Assembly (NCBI GenBank): GCA_903919145.1
Contig: CAIXGW010000061.1
Location: 1 to 43,947, forward strand
DNA from: an uncultured Myxococcales bacterium
GTDB taxonomy: Bacteria > Myxococcota_A > UBA9042
Direction of reading: 5' to 3'
Length of the DNA: 43,947 nucleotides
Shown here: in pieces, positions 35,601 to 43,947 of the stretch
How positions within the stretch are numbered: the stretch's first letter is position 1
How the letters are laid out: each line of letters begins with the position of its first letter
Translations under genes and position numbers: made by a program
Notes under the pieces: generated by a model
What the model was told of the DNA's origin: nothing
The model's database searches: none
The model's input: the letters and a program-made list of their open reading frames with translations, nothing else

Positions 35601-36836
35601 ATGCGCACTTCAGCTGATTCCACCCGCGATCCCAACCAGCGCACCCAGCGCCTGCCGACCCGCCGCAACCAAGCTGGTGCGTCGCCCGGCACGCTGTTTG
35701 TAGCCCCTGACGCTGAAGCCACCAAGCTGTACTACCTTCAGTACGGCGCGGAGGGCTATGTCGAACAGAAGCTGGCGTCGCTGGCCGACCTGGACGAGCT
35801 GGCGGTGGTGCCGCAGCCGTGGGTGGGCTGGCTGGATGTGCGCGGGTTGGGTACGCCAGAAGTCCTGGAGGAGGTAGCTAAGCGCTTTGGCATCCACGCC
35901 CTGGCTTTGGCTGACGTGGTCAACATCCCGCAGCGGCCCAAAACCGAGCACTACGACAACCACTTGCTGATCATTGCCCAAATGGCGCAGCTGGAAGACC
36001 GCCCCGGCGACGACATGGAGCGCCACCGGCTGGTGCTGGAGCAGGTCACCATTGTGCTGGGCCGCGGTTGGGTCGTGACGTTTCAAGAGAGCGACGAAAA
36101 CGGCGACGTCCTGGAGCCGGTCCGCCAGCGCATTCGCCAAGCCCGCGGCAAGATCCGCCATGCCGGCGCCGACTACCTGTCTTATGCCCTGCTGGACGCG
36201 GTGGTGGACGGCTACTACCCGGTGCTGGAAGAGCTTGGCCAGGGCCTAGAGGATCTGGAGCTGCGGGTGCTTGAGCGGCCCTCGCAAGTCAACGGCCAGC
36301 AAATCCATGGACTCAAGCGCACGCTGCTGTTGTTGCGCCGCGGCATCTGGCCAATGCGCGATGCCCTAAGCGCCCTGCTGCGCGGTGACGAGCTCGAGGA
36401 CGGCACCTCGCCCATGGCGCCCTCGACCTTGGTGTTCCTGCGCGACGTCTACGATCACTCGGTGCAGATTGTCGATATTATTGAGACCTATCGCGAATTT
36501 GCCGCGAGCCTGATGGACCTCTACCTGTCCTCTGTCAACAACCGCATGAACGAGGTCGTGAAGGTGCTGACGATCATCTCGACGATCTTCTTGCCGCTGT
36601 CTTTCATTGCCGGCGTTTACGGCATGAACTTCGACACCAGCGCCTCGCCGTGGAACATGCCCGAGCTCAAGTGGGTCTACGGCTACCCGGGCGCCCTTGG
36701 CCTGATGGCCGCAGTGGCCGGCGTCATGCTGTACGTGTTTCGCCACTTTGGCTGGATAGGCCGACCGTCGAAGTGGCCGCGGGAAGAAAGAGAGCCCCGC
36801 GAGCGTTCTGCCAGTCCCAGCGCGGGTCTGCGCTGA
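35601..36836 (+). CDS. corA: CorA-family Mg2+/Co2+ channel
   Basis: A 411-residue CorA channel subunit. The long N-terminal cytoplasmic domain (LDVRGLGTPEVLEEVAKRFG, HALALADVVNIPQRPK, ISTIFLPLSFIAG) leads to two membrane helices separated by the signature loop YGMNF (GMN at 341-343). The C-terminus carries a basic/acidic tail (PREEREPRERS). CorA pentamers move Mg2+ down its gradient. I use ATG 35601; GTG 35577 would add eight residues. The ahcY gene follows 114 bases later on the same strand. Confidence 0.95.
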   Translation: MRTSADSTRDPNQRTQRLPTRRNQAGASPGTLFVAPDAEATKLYYLQYGAEGYVEQKLASLADLDELAVVPQPWVGWLDVRGLGTPEVLEEVAKRFGIHALALADVVNIPQRPKTEHYDNHLLIIAQMAQLEDRPGDDMERHRLVLEQVTIVLGRGWVVTFQESDENGDVLEPVRQRIRQARGKIRHAGADYLSYALLDAVVDGYYPVLEELGQGLEDLELRVLERPSQVNGQQIHGLKRTLLLLRRGIWPMRDALSALLRGDELEDGTSPMAPSTLVFLRDVYDHSVQIVDIIETYREFAASLMDLYLSSVNNRMNEVVKVLTIISTIFLPLSFIAGVYGMNFDTSASPWNMPELKWVYGYPGALGLMAAVAGVMLYVFRHFGWIGRPSKWPREEREPRERSASPSAGLR

Positions 36837-36950
36837 CTCGCCTTGGACAAAACGCGCGGGATCTGGCACATTGCTGCGGTCTTGGGCCGGGGGCCCACGC
36901 CCGTTGACCCCAGTCCGCGGTTTTCTTGCATCCCTCAGGAGCTAACTATC

Positions 36951-38327
36951 ATGAGCGTCGCCGGCACCATCGCTTCGTCTTCTGCCTCTACGGCCACCGC
37001 AGCTGCGGCTTCTAGCGGTCGTCTGCCCTTTCAGGTCGCCGACATCGGCCTGGCCGACTGGGGCCGCAAGGAAATCCGCATTGCCGAGAAGGAAATGCCC
37101 GGCCTGATGGCTCTGCGGGCCAAGTACGCGGCCAGCAAGCCTCTGAAGGGCGCGCGCATCGCCGGCTGCCTGCACATGACCATCCAGACCGCGGTCCTGA
37201 TCGAAACCTTGAAGATCCTGGGCGCTGACGTGACCTGGACTTCCTGCAACATCTACTCGACCCAGGACCACGCCGCCGCAGCCATCGCCGCTGTGGGCGT
37301 GCCGGTCTACGCCTGGAAGGGCGAGACCCTGGAAGAGTACGACTGGTGCCTGGACCAGCAGATGTTTGCCTTTGAGGGCGGCCTGGGCCCCAACCTGATC
37401 CTGGACGACGGCGGCGACCTGACCTGGTGGATCCACCAGAAGTACCCGCACCTGCTGGCCGACATCAAGGGCTTGAGCGAAGAGACCACTACCGGCGTCC
37501 ACCGCCTCTACCAGGCCCACGCCCGCGGCGATCTCAAGGTGCCGGCGATCAACGTCAACGACTCGGTCACCAAGTCCAAGTTCGACAACCTGTACGGCTG
37601 CCGCGAGTCGCTGGCGGACGGCATCAAGCGCGCGACCGGCGTCATGATGGCCGGCAAGACCGTGGTGGTGTGCGGCTACGGCGACGTCGGCAAGGGCTCG
37701 GCCCAGTCGATGCGCGGCTTTGGCGCCCGCGTCATGGTCACCGAGATCGACCCGATCTGCGCTCTGCAGGCCTCCATGGAAGGCTACGAAGTCGTCACCA
37801 TGGAAGAGGCCGCCCCCCTGGCTGACATTGTGGTGACGGCCACCGGCTGCTGCGACGTGGTGACCGGCGAGCACATGAAGAAGATGAAGGATCATGCCAT
37901 CGTCTGCAACATTGGCCACTTTGACTCGGAAGTGGACATGCGCTGGCTGGAGACGACCGCCGGCATCCGCGAAGAAAACGTCAAGCCGCAGGTCGACCTG
38001 TTCCACTTTGACAACGTCGATGGCTCGGCCCAGAAGGCACTGATTGTCCTGGCGCGCGGCCGCCTGGTGAACCTTGGCTGCGCCGCCGGCCACCCGTCGT
38101 TTGTGATGTCGTCGAGCTTTACCAACCAGACCCTGGCGCAGATCGCCCTGTGGACCCAGAAGTTTGAGCTCGGCGTGCACGTGCTGCCCAAGAAGCTGGA
38201 CGAGGAAGTCGCCCGCCTGCACCTTGGCCAGCTCGGCGTCAAGCTGACTCGCCTGACCGATTCGCAGGCCGAGTACCTGGGCCTGCCGCAAGAAGGGCCG
38301 TTCAAGCCCGATCACTACCGCTACTGA
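36951..38327 (+). CDS. ahcY: S-adenosylhomocysteinase
   Basis: A 458-residue NAD-dependent enzyme that splits S-adenosylhomocysteine to adenosine and homocysteine, clearing the by-product of methylation. Recognisable pieces: [71 protein letters not shown], the NAD motif GYGDVGKG, and [11 protein letters not shown]. The N-terminus has a 22-residue Ser/Ala/Thr-rich extension ([14 protein letters not shown]) not usual in the family. AGGAG lies about nine bases before the ATG. No SAH riboswitch is seen upstream. A strong hairpin follows the gene. Confidence 0.97.
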   Translation: MSVAGTIASSSASTATAAAASSGRLPFQVADIGLADWGRKEIRIAEKEMPGLMALRAKYAASKPLKGARIAGCLHMTIQTAVLIETLKILGADVTWTSCNIYSTQDHAAAAIAAVGVPVYAWKGETLEEYDWCLDQQMFAFEGGLGPNLILDDGGDLTWWIHQKYPHLLADIKGLSEETTTGVHRLYQAHARGDLKVPAINVNDSVTKSKFDNLYGCRESLADGIKRATGVMMAGKTVVVCGYGDVGKGSAQSMRGFGARVMVTEIDPICALQASMEGYEVVTMEEAAPLADIVVTATGCCDVVTGEHMKKMKDHAIVCNIGHFDSEVDMRWLETTAGIREENVKPQVDLFHFDNVDGSAQKALIVLARGRLVNLGCAAGHPSFVMSSSFTNQTLAQIALWTQKFELGVHVLPKKLDEEVARLHLGQLGVKLTRLTDSQAEYLGLPQEGPFKPDHYRY

Positions 38328-38392
38328 GCCGTTGGGGGGCTGGCAGGCACGTCGCTCGACCGCCGCTCCCCCGCTGACCCAGAGAATGCCCA

Positions 38393-38441
38393 GCCGCCCT
38401 GCAGGTGCCGCGTCGATCCATGCGGGGCCTTGCAGGGCGGC
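38393..38441 (+). terminator. hairpin downstream of ahcY, possible terminator
   Basis: GCCGCCCTGCA (38393-38403) and TGCAGGGCGGC (38431-38441) form a perfect 11-bp stem with further pairing inside the loop. A CTCTTTTT run begins about 17 bases later (near 38458), after a second small stem GGCG/CGCC, so the U-tract is offset from the main stem. Confidence 0.45.
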
Positions 38442-38587
38442 GCGCTATACGCCCCACTCTTTTTGGCGTACCTTTTCGCCGCGGTTGGGATGGCTCGCAC
38501 CGGTCTGCTCAAACGGCGGCGTGCGGGAACGACATCGCGGGATCCTGCGCAATGGGCGGGAGCAGGCAATCACTACGGGAGCAGGCG

Positions 38588-39871
38588 ATGAGCGAATGGT
38601 TGGCAAGCGGCGTCTCCAACATGGCTGCAACACTTCAAGGTTCTAGCATTCTTGCCATCGCCGCCCAGGTTCGCGCCTTGGCCGCCAGCGGCAAGCAGAT
38701 CTGCAACCTGACCATTGGTGACTTTGACCCCAAGCACTATCCGCTGCCGGAGCGCCTGCTAGAAGGGACCTACTCCGCGCTCAAGGCGGGCCACAGCAAC
38801 TATCCGCCAGCCAACGGGATTTTGGAGCTGCGCCAGGCCGTCCAGCGCTTCTGCACCCAGCGCCTTGGCTGGACGCCGCCCCTGGACCACGTCTTGATTG
38901 CCGGCGGCGCCCGGCCGGTGCTCTACGGCTGCTACCGGGCCATCGTCAACCCGGGCGAGAAGGTGGTGTACGGCACCCCGTCTTGGAACAACAATCACTA
39001 TGCGCACTTGGTCGGCGCCGTCCCGGTCGAGATCCCGGTCACAGCCCAAGACAACTTCTTTCCGCGGCTGGACCAGATCGAGCCCCACATCGCTGACGCG
39101 GCGATGATCGTCATCAATTCTCCGCTGAACCCGTCGGGAACCTGCATCGACACCGCCACGCTGCACGGCCTGTGCGAGCGCATCGTGGCAGAGAACCACC
39201 GCCGCGCTGCTGAGGGCCGCCGGCCGCTGTTCCTGTGCTATGACCAGATCTACTGGACGCTGACCTTTGGCGAAGTGGCCCACGCCGACCCGGTGGGGGT
39301 GATGCCAGAGATGGCCGACTACACGATCTACGTCGATGGCATCTCCAAGTGCTTTGCCGCCACTGGCCTGCGGGTCGGCTGGACGATCGCTCCCAAGCCG
39401 GTGTGCGACGCCATCAACCGGGTGCTGGGCCACGTGGGCGCCTGGGCTCCCAAGGCCGAGCAGGTGGCCACGGCCCAGTTGCTCAACGATGACGAGGCCG
39501 TCGATGAATACCTGGCCTTCATTCGCGGCGCCGCCGAGGCGCGGCTGCAGCTGATCCATACGCGGATCACCGACCTGGCGGCCAAGGGCTACCCTCTCAC
39601 GGCGTTGGTGCCGCAGGGTGCCATCTACCTGTCGGCCGAATTTGCCCTGCGCGGCTGGTGCGACGGCAGTCTGGTGCTCGCCAGCTCGGGCGATGTGCGG
39701 TCGTGGCTGTTGGAGGCGGCTGGCCTGGCGGTTGTGCCTTTTGACGCCTTTGGCGCTCAGCACGCTACAGACTGGTACCGCCTGTCGGTTGGCGCCTGCG
39801 GCATGGCCGAATTGCAGGCTGCCTTTGATCGCTTGGAGGCTGCACTGGCGCGCCTGCAGCGGCCAAAGTAG
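38588..39871 (+). CDS. PLP-dependent class I/II aminotransferase
   Basis: A 427-residue fold-type I aminotransferase. The usual aspartate-family residues are present: NSPLNPSG with Asn181, YDQIY with Asp219 and Tyr222, DGISKCFAATGLRVGW with the PLP Lys254 and Arg262. The N-terminal AGGARPVLYG is the glycine-rich phosphate-side segment. The substrate is not readable; aspartate, aromatic or diaminopimelate-related specificities are all possible, and the dapB neighbour makes amino-acid metabolism likely. ATG 38588 follows a GGAGCAGG site. The gene ends exactly where the next begins. Confidence 0.92.
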   Translation: MSEWLASGVSNMAATLQGSSILAIAAQVRALAASGKQICNLTIGDFDPKHYPLPERLLEGTYSALKAGHSNYPPANGILELRQAVQRFCTQRLGWTPPLDHVLIAGGARPVLYGCYRAIVNPGEKVVYGTPSWNNNHYAHLVGAVPVEIPVTAQDNFFPRLDQIEPHIADAAMIVINSPLNPSGTCIDTATLHGLCERIVAENHRRAAEGRRPLFLCYDQIYWTLTFGEVAHADPVGVMPEMADYTIYVDGISKCFAATGLRVGWTIAPKPVCDAINRVLGHVGAWAPKAEQVATAQLLNDDEAVDEYLAFIRGAAEARLQLIHTRITDLAAKGYPLTALVPQGAIYLSAEFALRGWCDGSLVLASSGDVRSWLLEAAGLAVVPFDAFGAQHATDWYRLSVGACGMAELQAAFDRLEAALARLQRPK

Positions 39872-41017
39872 GTGGCCGTGGCCCAATGGGGATTTAGCTG
39901 TCGCCACGACTATGAAGGCGAACTGCGCGCCGAGCTGGCCCGCCTCTCTGCGGATTGGCCCATCCCGCTGCGCAGCGAAATTGCCATGCCCGGCGTGGTC
40001 CTGGCGCAGGTGCCGGGCGATCAAGACAGCCCCGATCAGCTGCGCCTGCGGCTGGCCGCGCTGGACCCGGTCTACGCCCTGCAGGTCCTGCCGCAGCTGA
40101 CTCAGGTCAGCGCCCCGTCTGTGGCCGGGCTGGCCGATGCGTGCATGGATGCCGTGCGCCCGCTGTGGCAGGACCTGGCCGCCGAGGGCGCGGGCGGACG
40201 CTTTGCTGTGCATGTCCTGGTGCCTGGGCAGATCAAAGGGCAGCCGCGCCCGCAGATGCAACACCGCGCCGAGCTGCTGAACCAGGCGCTCAAGCAGCGG
40301 ATTATGCGTGCAGAATTGCACCGACCGGCCAAGACAGACCCGGTGGGCAGGCTGCTGCAGGTGCTGTTGGTGGATGCGGAGGTCGCCCTGGTGTCGGCGT
40401 CGCCGGTGGTGCGTCCCGCCGGTGCGATGAGCTGGCCGAGCTTGCTGCCCGCAGGCCTTGCCAATCCGCCCGACGATGACGCGGCCCCCTCCAGCGCTTT
40501 TCGCAAGCTGCGAGAGGCTTTGGCTTGCATGGCCGAGCAGCCGCAGCCGGGCCAGCAGGCCGTGGACCTGGGAGCCAGCCCGGGCGGCTGGAGCCACGTG
40601 CTGCGGCAGTGCGGCGCAGAGGTCCATGCCGTTGACCGCGCCGAGCTTGACCGCCGGCTCGCCCGCGACCCGCAAGTCCATTGGCACGAGGGCGACGCCT
40701 TTCGCTGGTTGCCGCCCGAGCCCGTGCAGTGGATGGTCAGCGACATCATCGCCTATCCGCAGCGCGTGCCAGAGCTGCTGGCCGCCTGGTGCGACCAGCC
40801 GTGGGCCCAGCGGGTGGTCGTGCAGATGAAGTTCAAGGGCGGACCGGACTTTGAGCTGATCGACCAAGCCGTGGCGGTGGCGCGCCAGGCGGGCTGGTGG
40901 ATTCGCGCCAAGCACTTTTTCAATGATAAGCACGAAGTGACGCTGATGGGCGGCTACATCGACCGCGAGGTGGTCGCGTCCCTGTCAGCCAGCGACAATC
41001 CGCAGGGGCGGCAGTAG
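39872..41017 (+). CDS. rlmM: RlmM-like 23S rRNA 2'-O-methyltransferase
   Basis: A 381-residue methyltransferase matching RlmM (C2498 of 23S rRNA). The N-terminal ~200 residues correspond to the THUMP-type RNA-binding part. The Rossmann part has SSAFRKLREA with Lys212, VDLGASPGGWSHVL (SAM motif 232-240), SDIIAYP with Asp291, QMKFKG with Lys320, and NDKHEVTLMGG with Glu355, giving the K-D-K-E tetrad. The start GTG at 39872 follows the aminotransferase stop with no gap; GTG 39878 is an alternative. The dapB gene follows after 24 bases, so all three are one operon. Confidence 0.9.
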   Translation: MAVAQWGFSCRHDYEGELRAELARLSADWPIPLRSEIAMPGVVLAQVPGDQDSPDQLRLRLAALDPVYALQVLPQLTQVSAPSVAGLADACMDAVRPLWQDLAAEGAGGRFAVHVLVPGQIKGQPRPQMQHRAELLNQALKQRIMRAELHRPAKTDPVGRLLQVLLVDAEVALVSASPVVRPAGAMSWPSLLPAGLANPPDDDAAPSSAFRKLREALACMAEQPQPGQQAVDLGASPGGWSHVLRQCGAEVHAVDRAELDRRLARDPQVHWHEGDAFRWLPPEPVQWMVSDIIAYPQRVPELLAAWCDQPWAQRVVVQMKFKGGPDFELIDQAVAVARQAGWWIRAKHFFNDKHEVTLMGGYIDREVVASLSASDNPQGRQ

Positions 41018-41041
41018 GGTCGCCAGAGTCAGGAGGCGCAG

Positions 41042-41836
41042 ATGGCCATCCGGTTGGCAATTGCAGGGGCTCAGGGGCGCATGGGCACGGTGCTGTGCGA
41101 CCTGGTGCTGGCGGCAGAGGACTTGGAGCTGACGGGGCGAATTGTCCTGCCCGGCGTCGCCGCGCTGCCGGTGGGTCAAGACCAGCGGCCGGGGCTGCAG
41201 ACCCTTGACCAGCTGGATCCCAAGCAGGTCGATGTCTTGATTGACTTTACTGCGCTAGAGGCCGTGCCAGCCCACGCCGCTTGGTGCGCCGAAAACCGCG
41301 TAGCTTGGGTGCTGGGGACCACCGGCCTTGGCGCAAGCCACCTGCAGCTTGTGGGCCAAGCGGCGCAGCACACGGCGGTTTTTCAGGCGACCAATTTTTC
41401 GATCGGTGTTGCCCTGTTGGCGGACCTGGCCGCCCGCGCGGCGCGGGTGCTGGGCCTGGAGGCCGACGTCGAGATCGTCGAGACCCACCACCGGCTCAAG
41501 CGCGATGCTCCGTCGGGCACGGCTTTGACCCTGGCGCAGGCCATAGCCTCTGCCCGTGGCCAGGATCTGCAGCAAGTGCGCAGCGATGGTCGCTCTGGCC
41601 TGGTAGGCGAGCGGCCGCGGGGCGAGATCGGCATCCACGCCGTGCGCACCGCGGACATTGTTGGCGAGCACGAAGTTGTGCTGGGCTGGCCTGCCGAGAG
41701 GCTGGTGCTCAAGCACGATGCCCGCGACCGCAAAGTCTTTGCGCTGGGGGCCCTGCGGGCGGCGCGCTGGCTGGTGGCGCCGAACCGCTTGGCCGGCCAC
41801 GGGCTCTTTGGCATGGCTGACCTACTAGGCTCTTGA
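41042..41836 (+). CDS. dapB: 4-hydroxy-tetrahydrodipicolinate reductase (DapB)
   Basis: A 264-residue enzyme of the lysine/diaminopimelate pathway. GAQGRMG (9-15) is the NAD(P) motif, DFTALEAV and GTTGLG follow, ATNFSIGVAL is conserved, and ETHHRLKRDAPSGTAL (147-162) contains the catalytic His/Lys and the substrate-binding loop. The ribosome binding site is AGGAGG about seven bases before the ATG. The stop codon overlaps the -35 element of the next promoter. Presence of DapB fits a diaminopimelate-type peptidoglycan. Confidence 0.96.
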   Translation: MAIRLAIAGAQGRMGTVLCDLVLAAEDLELTGRIVLPGVAALPVGQDQRPGLQTLDQLDPKQVDVLIDFTALEAVPAHAAWCAENRVAWVLGTTGLGASHLQLVGQAAQHTAVFQATNFSIGVALLADLAARAARVLGLEADVEIVETHHRLKRDAPSGTALTLAQAIASARGQDLQQVRSDGRSGLVGERPRGEIGIHAVRTADIVGEHEVVLGWPAERLVLKHDARDRKVFALGALRAARWLVAPNRLAGHGLFGMADLLGS

Positions 41837-41860
41837 CAGAGGTAAATCACAGGATATAGT
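41833..41860 (+). promoter_or_regulatory. near-consensus sigma-70 promoter upstream of the Rrf2 gene
   Basis: TTGACA (41833-41838), 16-base spacer, TATAGT (41855-41860). The -35 overlaps the dapB stop codon. GATATAGTTATC (41853-41864) over the -10 has GATA/TATC arms and may be an operator. Confidence 0.65.
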
Positions 41861-41913
41861 TATCTTCTGAAAAATGAGGCTGGCATCATCTCCGCCTACC
41901 CGCAAGGAATTCC

Positions 41914-42453
41914 ATGCTGCTCCCGCAAACTGTTGAGTACGCCCTGCGCGCCATGAGCTACATCGCCAATCTGCCAGAAGGAGAAGCCGCCCGCGCCAAG
42001 GACCTCAGCGTCGTCACCAACGTGCCTGGGCCTTACCTGTCCAAGCTGCTGAGGCGAATGGTCGTGGCAGGCCTGCTGACCTCGCAGAAGGGCCACGGTG
42101 GCGGCTTTGTCTTGGCCAAGCCGCCGCGCTTTGTCCGCTTTCTAGACGTGATGGTCGCCGCCGACTATGAGGTCGACCCCAAGCATTGCGCCTTTGGCTG
42201 GGGCGCCTGCAACAGCGGCAAGCCGTGCCCGATGCACCCGGCTTGGGCCCGCTTGAACGAGGCCATGTGCGACTGGGCCGCCCGCGTCACCTTGGCCGAC
42301 GTCAGCGTCGCCGGCGGACTGCCCTCTCCGGCGTTGATCGTCTCCGGCGAAGCCCCCGGCATGGCGGATATTCTCGGCCGCGGGCTCATCGATCCCAACC
42401 CGCGCAAGCGCCGCGGTCGCAAGCCGCGCGCAGCTCAGCCCAAGGCAGAGTAG
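41914..42453 (+). CDS. Rrf2-family transcriptional regulator with three-Cys Fe-S motif
   Basis: A 179-residue Rrf2 protein. The winged helix-turn-helix is clear (EYALRAMSYIANLPE, YLSKLLRRMVVAGLL, GHGGGFVLA). The sensor loop has Cys92-x6-Cys99-x5-Cys105, the spacing expected for a Fe-S cluster as in IscR, NsrR or related redox/NO sensors. The C-terminus is a basic tail (RKRRGRKPRAAQPK). Its strong promoter with a palindrome suggests autoregulation. No isc/suf or NO-detoxification gene is adjacent in the window, so the signal is open. Confidence 0.92.
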   Translation: MLLPQTVEYALRAMSYIANLPEGEAARAKDLSVVTNVPGPYLSKLLRRMVVAGLLTSQKGHGGGFVLAKPPRFVRFLDVMVAADYEVDPKHCAFGWGACNSGKPCPMHPAWARLNEAMCDWAARVTLADVSVAGGLPSPALIVSGEAPGMADILGRGLIDPNPRKRRGRKPRAAQPKAE

Positions 42454-42524
42454 GCCGCCCGTCTTCTGTAAAGAAGTGCTGCGAAAGGCCGGTCGAGTGG
42501 TTGACGGGGGCCCCTGATTGACCT

Positions 42525-42572
42525 TCACTGTGCGGGTTGCGCTGCCCAGCCGCGCTCTTCCACGTACAGTGA
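42525..42572 (+). promoter_or_regulatory. inverted repeat that can cover the ribosome binding site of the LolD-like gene
   Basis: CCTTCACTGT (42522-42531) is nearly the reverse complement of ACAGTGAGG (42566-42574), with one bulged T. The right arm includes the likely GTGAGG ribosome binding site just before ATG 42579, so pairing would hide it. Confidence 0.4.
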
Positions 42573-42578
42573 GGCCTC

Positions 42579-43370
42579 ATGTCCCCGGATTCCTCCGCCG
42601 ACCGCTCGCCCCCCGCCCTTTCGCCCCAAGGTCTGCAGTCGGCCCAAGCCGGGTCGCCCATCGTGCAATTGCGCAATGTCGACAAAGACTACCAGCTGGG
42701 CAAGGTCACCGTGCCCGCGCTGCGCGACATCACGCTGGACATTCAGCCCGGCGAATTCACCGTCATTGCCGGCCCCAGTGGCTCTGGCAAGACCACCCTG
42801 CTGAACCTGATTGGCTGTGTCGATGTGGCGACGCGCGGTCGGGTGGCCGTCGATGGCTCGGACACCGGCAAGCTCAGCGAAAAAGAGCTGACGCGCCTGC
42901 GGTTAGACAAGCTGGGTTTCATCTTTCAGTCGTTCAACCTGGTCGGCGTGCTCGATGCGTTCCAAAACATTGAGTTCCCTTTGCTGCTGCAGAAGACCCT
43001 GAGCAAGAAAGAGCGCCACGATCGCGTGAGCTCTCTGCTTGAAATGGTTGGGATTTCGCAGTACGCCCACCATCGGCCGGGCGAACTGTCGGGTGGTCAG
43101 CGCCAGCGGGTGGCGATCGCCCGGGCCCTGGTGACCAAGCCGCGGATCGTCTTGGCTGACGAGCCTACCGCCAACCTGGACTCGGCAACGGGCACGGCGA
43201 TCCTCGACTTGATGCAGGATTTGAACCGCAAGGGCACGACTTTCCTGTTCTCTACCCACGATCCGCGGGTGGTGTCACGGGCCGGGCGGGTGGTGCGGCT
43301 GGTCGATGGTCGGGTGGTCGATGACCAGGCCACCTCCGGCGCAGTCGCTTTGGCGACGGACGTTCACTAG
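42579..43370 (+). CDS. LolD/MacB-type ABC exporter ATPase
   Basis: A 263-residue ATPase. Walker A GPSGSGKT (65-72), Q-loop Gln117, signature LSGGQ (170-174), Walker B IVLADE (190-195) and an H-loop His in FSTHDP. The PSGSGKTTLLNLIGCVD and GFIFQSFNLV blocks are typical of LolD/MacB/FtsE-like ATPases working with FtsX-type permeases. A 25-residue Ser/Pro/Gln-rich leader precedes the fold. The next gene is such a permease. Likely role: moving lipoproteins or peptides across or out of the inner membrane. Confidence 0.94.
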   Translation: MSPDSSADRSPPALSPQGLQSAQAGSPIVQLRNVDKDYQLGKVTVPALRDITLDIQPGEFTVIAGPSGSGKTTLLNLIGCVDVATRGRVAVDGSDTGKLSEKELTRLRLDKLGFIFQSFNLVGVLDAFQNIEFPLLLQKTLSKKERHDRVSSLLEMVGISQYAHHRPGELSGGQRQRVAIARALVTKPRIVLADEPTANLDSATGTAILDLMQDLNRKGTTFLFSTHDPRVVSRAGRVVRLVDGRVVDDQATSGAVALATDVH

Positions 43371-43411
43371 ACCGCATCCTCCTCTCCTGACGGCGCAAGC
43401 CGGGGGCCTGC

Positions 43412-43947
43412 CGTGATCCTGTTTCGCATCGCGCTGCGCAATTTAGCCAGCCACAAGCTCAAGTCCTTCATCGTGGGTGGCTTGCTCGCCTTCGGCACAT
43501 TCTTGCTGTTGCTTGGCCAAGCCTTGCTCGGCACCCTGGATGTCTCGATGGCGCGCAGCGTGACGGGCTCCATCTCGGGGCAGCTGCAGGCCTATGCTGT
43601 CGATGCCAAAGACAAGCTGGCGCTGTTTGGCGATATGGGCGGCGGCAACGACATCGGCACGATTCGCGAGTTCTCTAAGATCCGCAAGGCGTTTGAGAGT
43701 CATCCCCAGGTCTTGGCTGTGGTCCCGCAGGGGTCCGACGTCGCCATGGTGTACGGCGGCAACGTGATCGACGTCAAGCTGGAAGAGCTGCGCAACGCCC
43801 ACAAGACCGGAGATCTGCAACGTTCCAAGGTCATTCGCGGCCATGTCCACCGCATTGTCGAGCTGCTGTCGCAAGACATGGCCAAGATCGGCGAAGTGAC
43901 GGATCTGGCCAACGCCGGCACCGAGACGCGCGAGTCTTTGCAGGATC
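43412..43947 (+). CDS. FtsX/MacB-type ABC permease, 3' end beyond window
   Basis: The 178 residues in the window start at GTG 43412: ILFRIALRNLASHKLKSF, then a first membrane helix (IVGGLLAFGTFLLLLGQALL) and the start of a large periplasmic domain with SVTGSISGQLQAYAVDAKD. The 'RNLxxHKxRS' start is a hallmark of MacB/LolC-type permeases. It follows the ATPase gene after 41 bases. The remaining helices are outside the window. No strong ribosome binding site, so coupling with the ATPase is likely. Confidence 0.88.

Noticed and set aside
36868-36885. Sigma-54 promoter (TGGCAC ... TGC) before ahcY
   Set aside because: The GG-GC spacing is one base off from the required ten and the -12 element is poor.
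36837-36950. SAH riboswitch upstream of ahcY
   Set aside because: The characteristic GAGGAGCG-type core and pairing were not found in the leader.
38759-40933. A 724-codon open frame on the minus strand opposite the aminotransferase and rlmM genes
   Set aside because: Antisense to two clearly conserved enzymes; composition (Gln/Arg/His/Gly-rich) is that of a GC-driven shadow frame.

Overview
The window is GC-rich, gene-dense bacterial chromosome with no insertion sequences, prophage, CRISPR array, rRNA or tRNA that I can see. The source looks like a member of the Myxococcota / former Deltaproteobacteria. The evidence is: many secreted lipoproteins with long Asp/Ala/Ser/Thr stalks after the lipobox; a MYXO-CTERM-like C-terminus (Gly-Cys, hydrophobic stretch, Arg-rich end) on a phosphatase; Cys-rich DGDPCTTADGC-type segments; multihaem cytochromes; and frequent GTG/TTG starts. 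This is an inference from protein style, not a database match.

Left part (1-9860). A minus-strand cluster runs from a polytopic GT-C-like membrane protein through a 738-residue orphan membrane protein and a 68-residue membrane protein to a NapC/NirT-type multihaem cytochrome cut by the window edge. Divergent from it is a plus-strand operon: a lipoprotein with a glycosidase-like barrel, a polytopic permease-like protein and an ABC ATPase.

Middle (9875-27430). This is mostly minus strand. A radical SAM protein is translationally coupled to a purple-acid-phosphatase-like protein with a MYXO-CTERM-like tail. A plus-strand ChaN-like protein lies divergent to the phosphatase. Then come a GH36 alpha-galactosidase-like lipoprotein, a small PGPGW-type membrane protein, an Ig-like-domain lipoprotein, a mini cytochrome c lipoprotein on a TDTAA-repeat stalk, an acetoacetate-decarboxylase-like protein, a NamZ-type exo-muramidase coupled to GreB, a PQQ-propeller/dihaem fusion lipoprotein, and an ECF sigma / zinc-finger anti-sigma / CpxP-like module.

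Right part (27430-43947). A cytoplasmic N-acetylmuramidase-like protein is divergent from the sigma factor. It is followed by LepA (EF4) and a 94-residue homologue of the archaeal chromosomal protein MC1 with its own leader hairpin and terminator. Next are a soluble lytic transglycosylase, an esterase lipoprotein, CorA, S-adenosylhomocysteinase, a tightly packed aminotransferase-RlmM-DapB operon, an Rrf2 regulator with a near-consensus promoter, and a LolD/MacB-type ABC exporter cut by the window edge.

Two themes stand out. One is a large outward-facing hydrolase and redox set: three murein-active enzymes, two glycosidase-like lipoproteins, an esterase, a phosphatase and three c-type cytochromes. 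This fits a bacterium that scavenges or attacks polymers and other cells. The other is the MC1-like protein, a chromatin protein family best known from archaea, sitting in an ordinary bacterial housekeeping neighbourhood.
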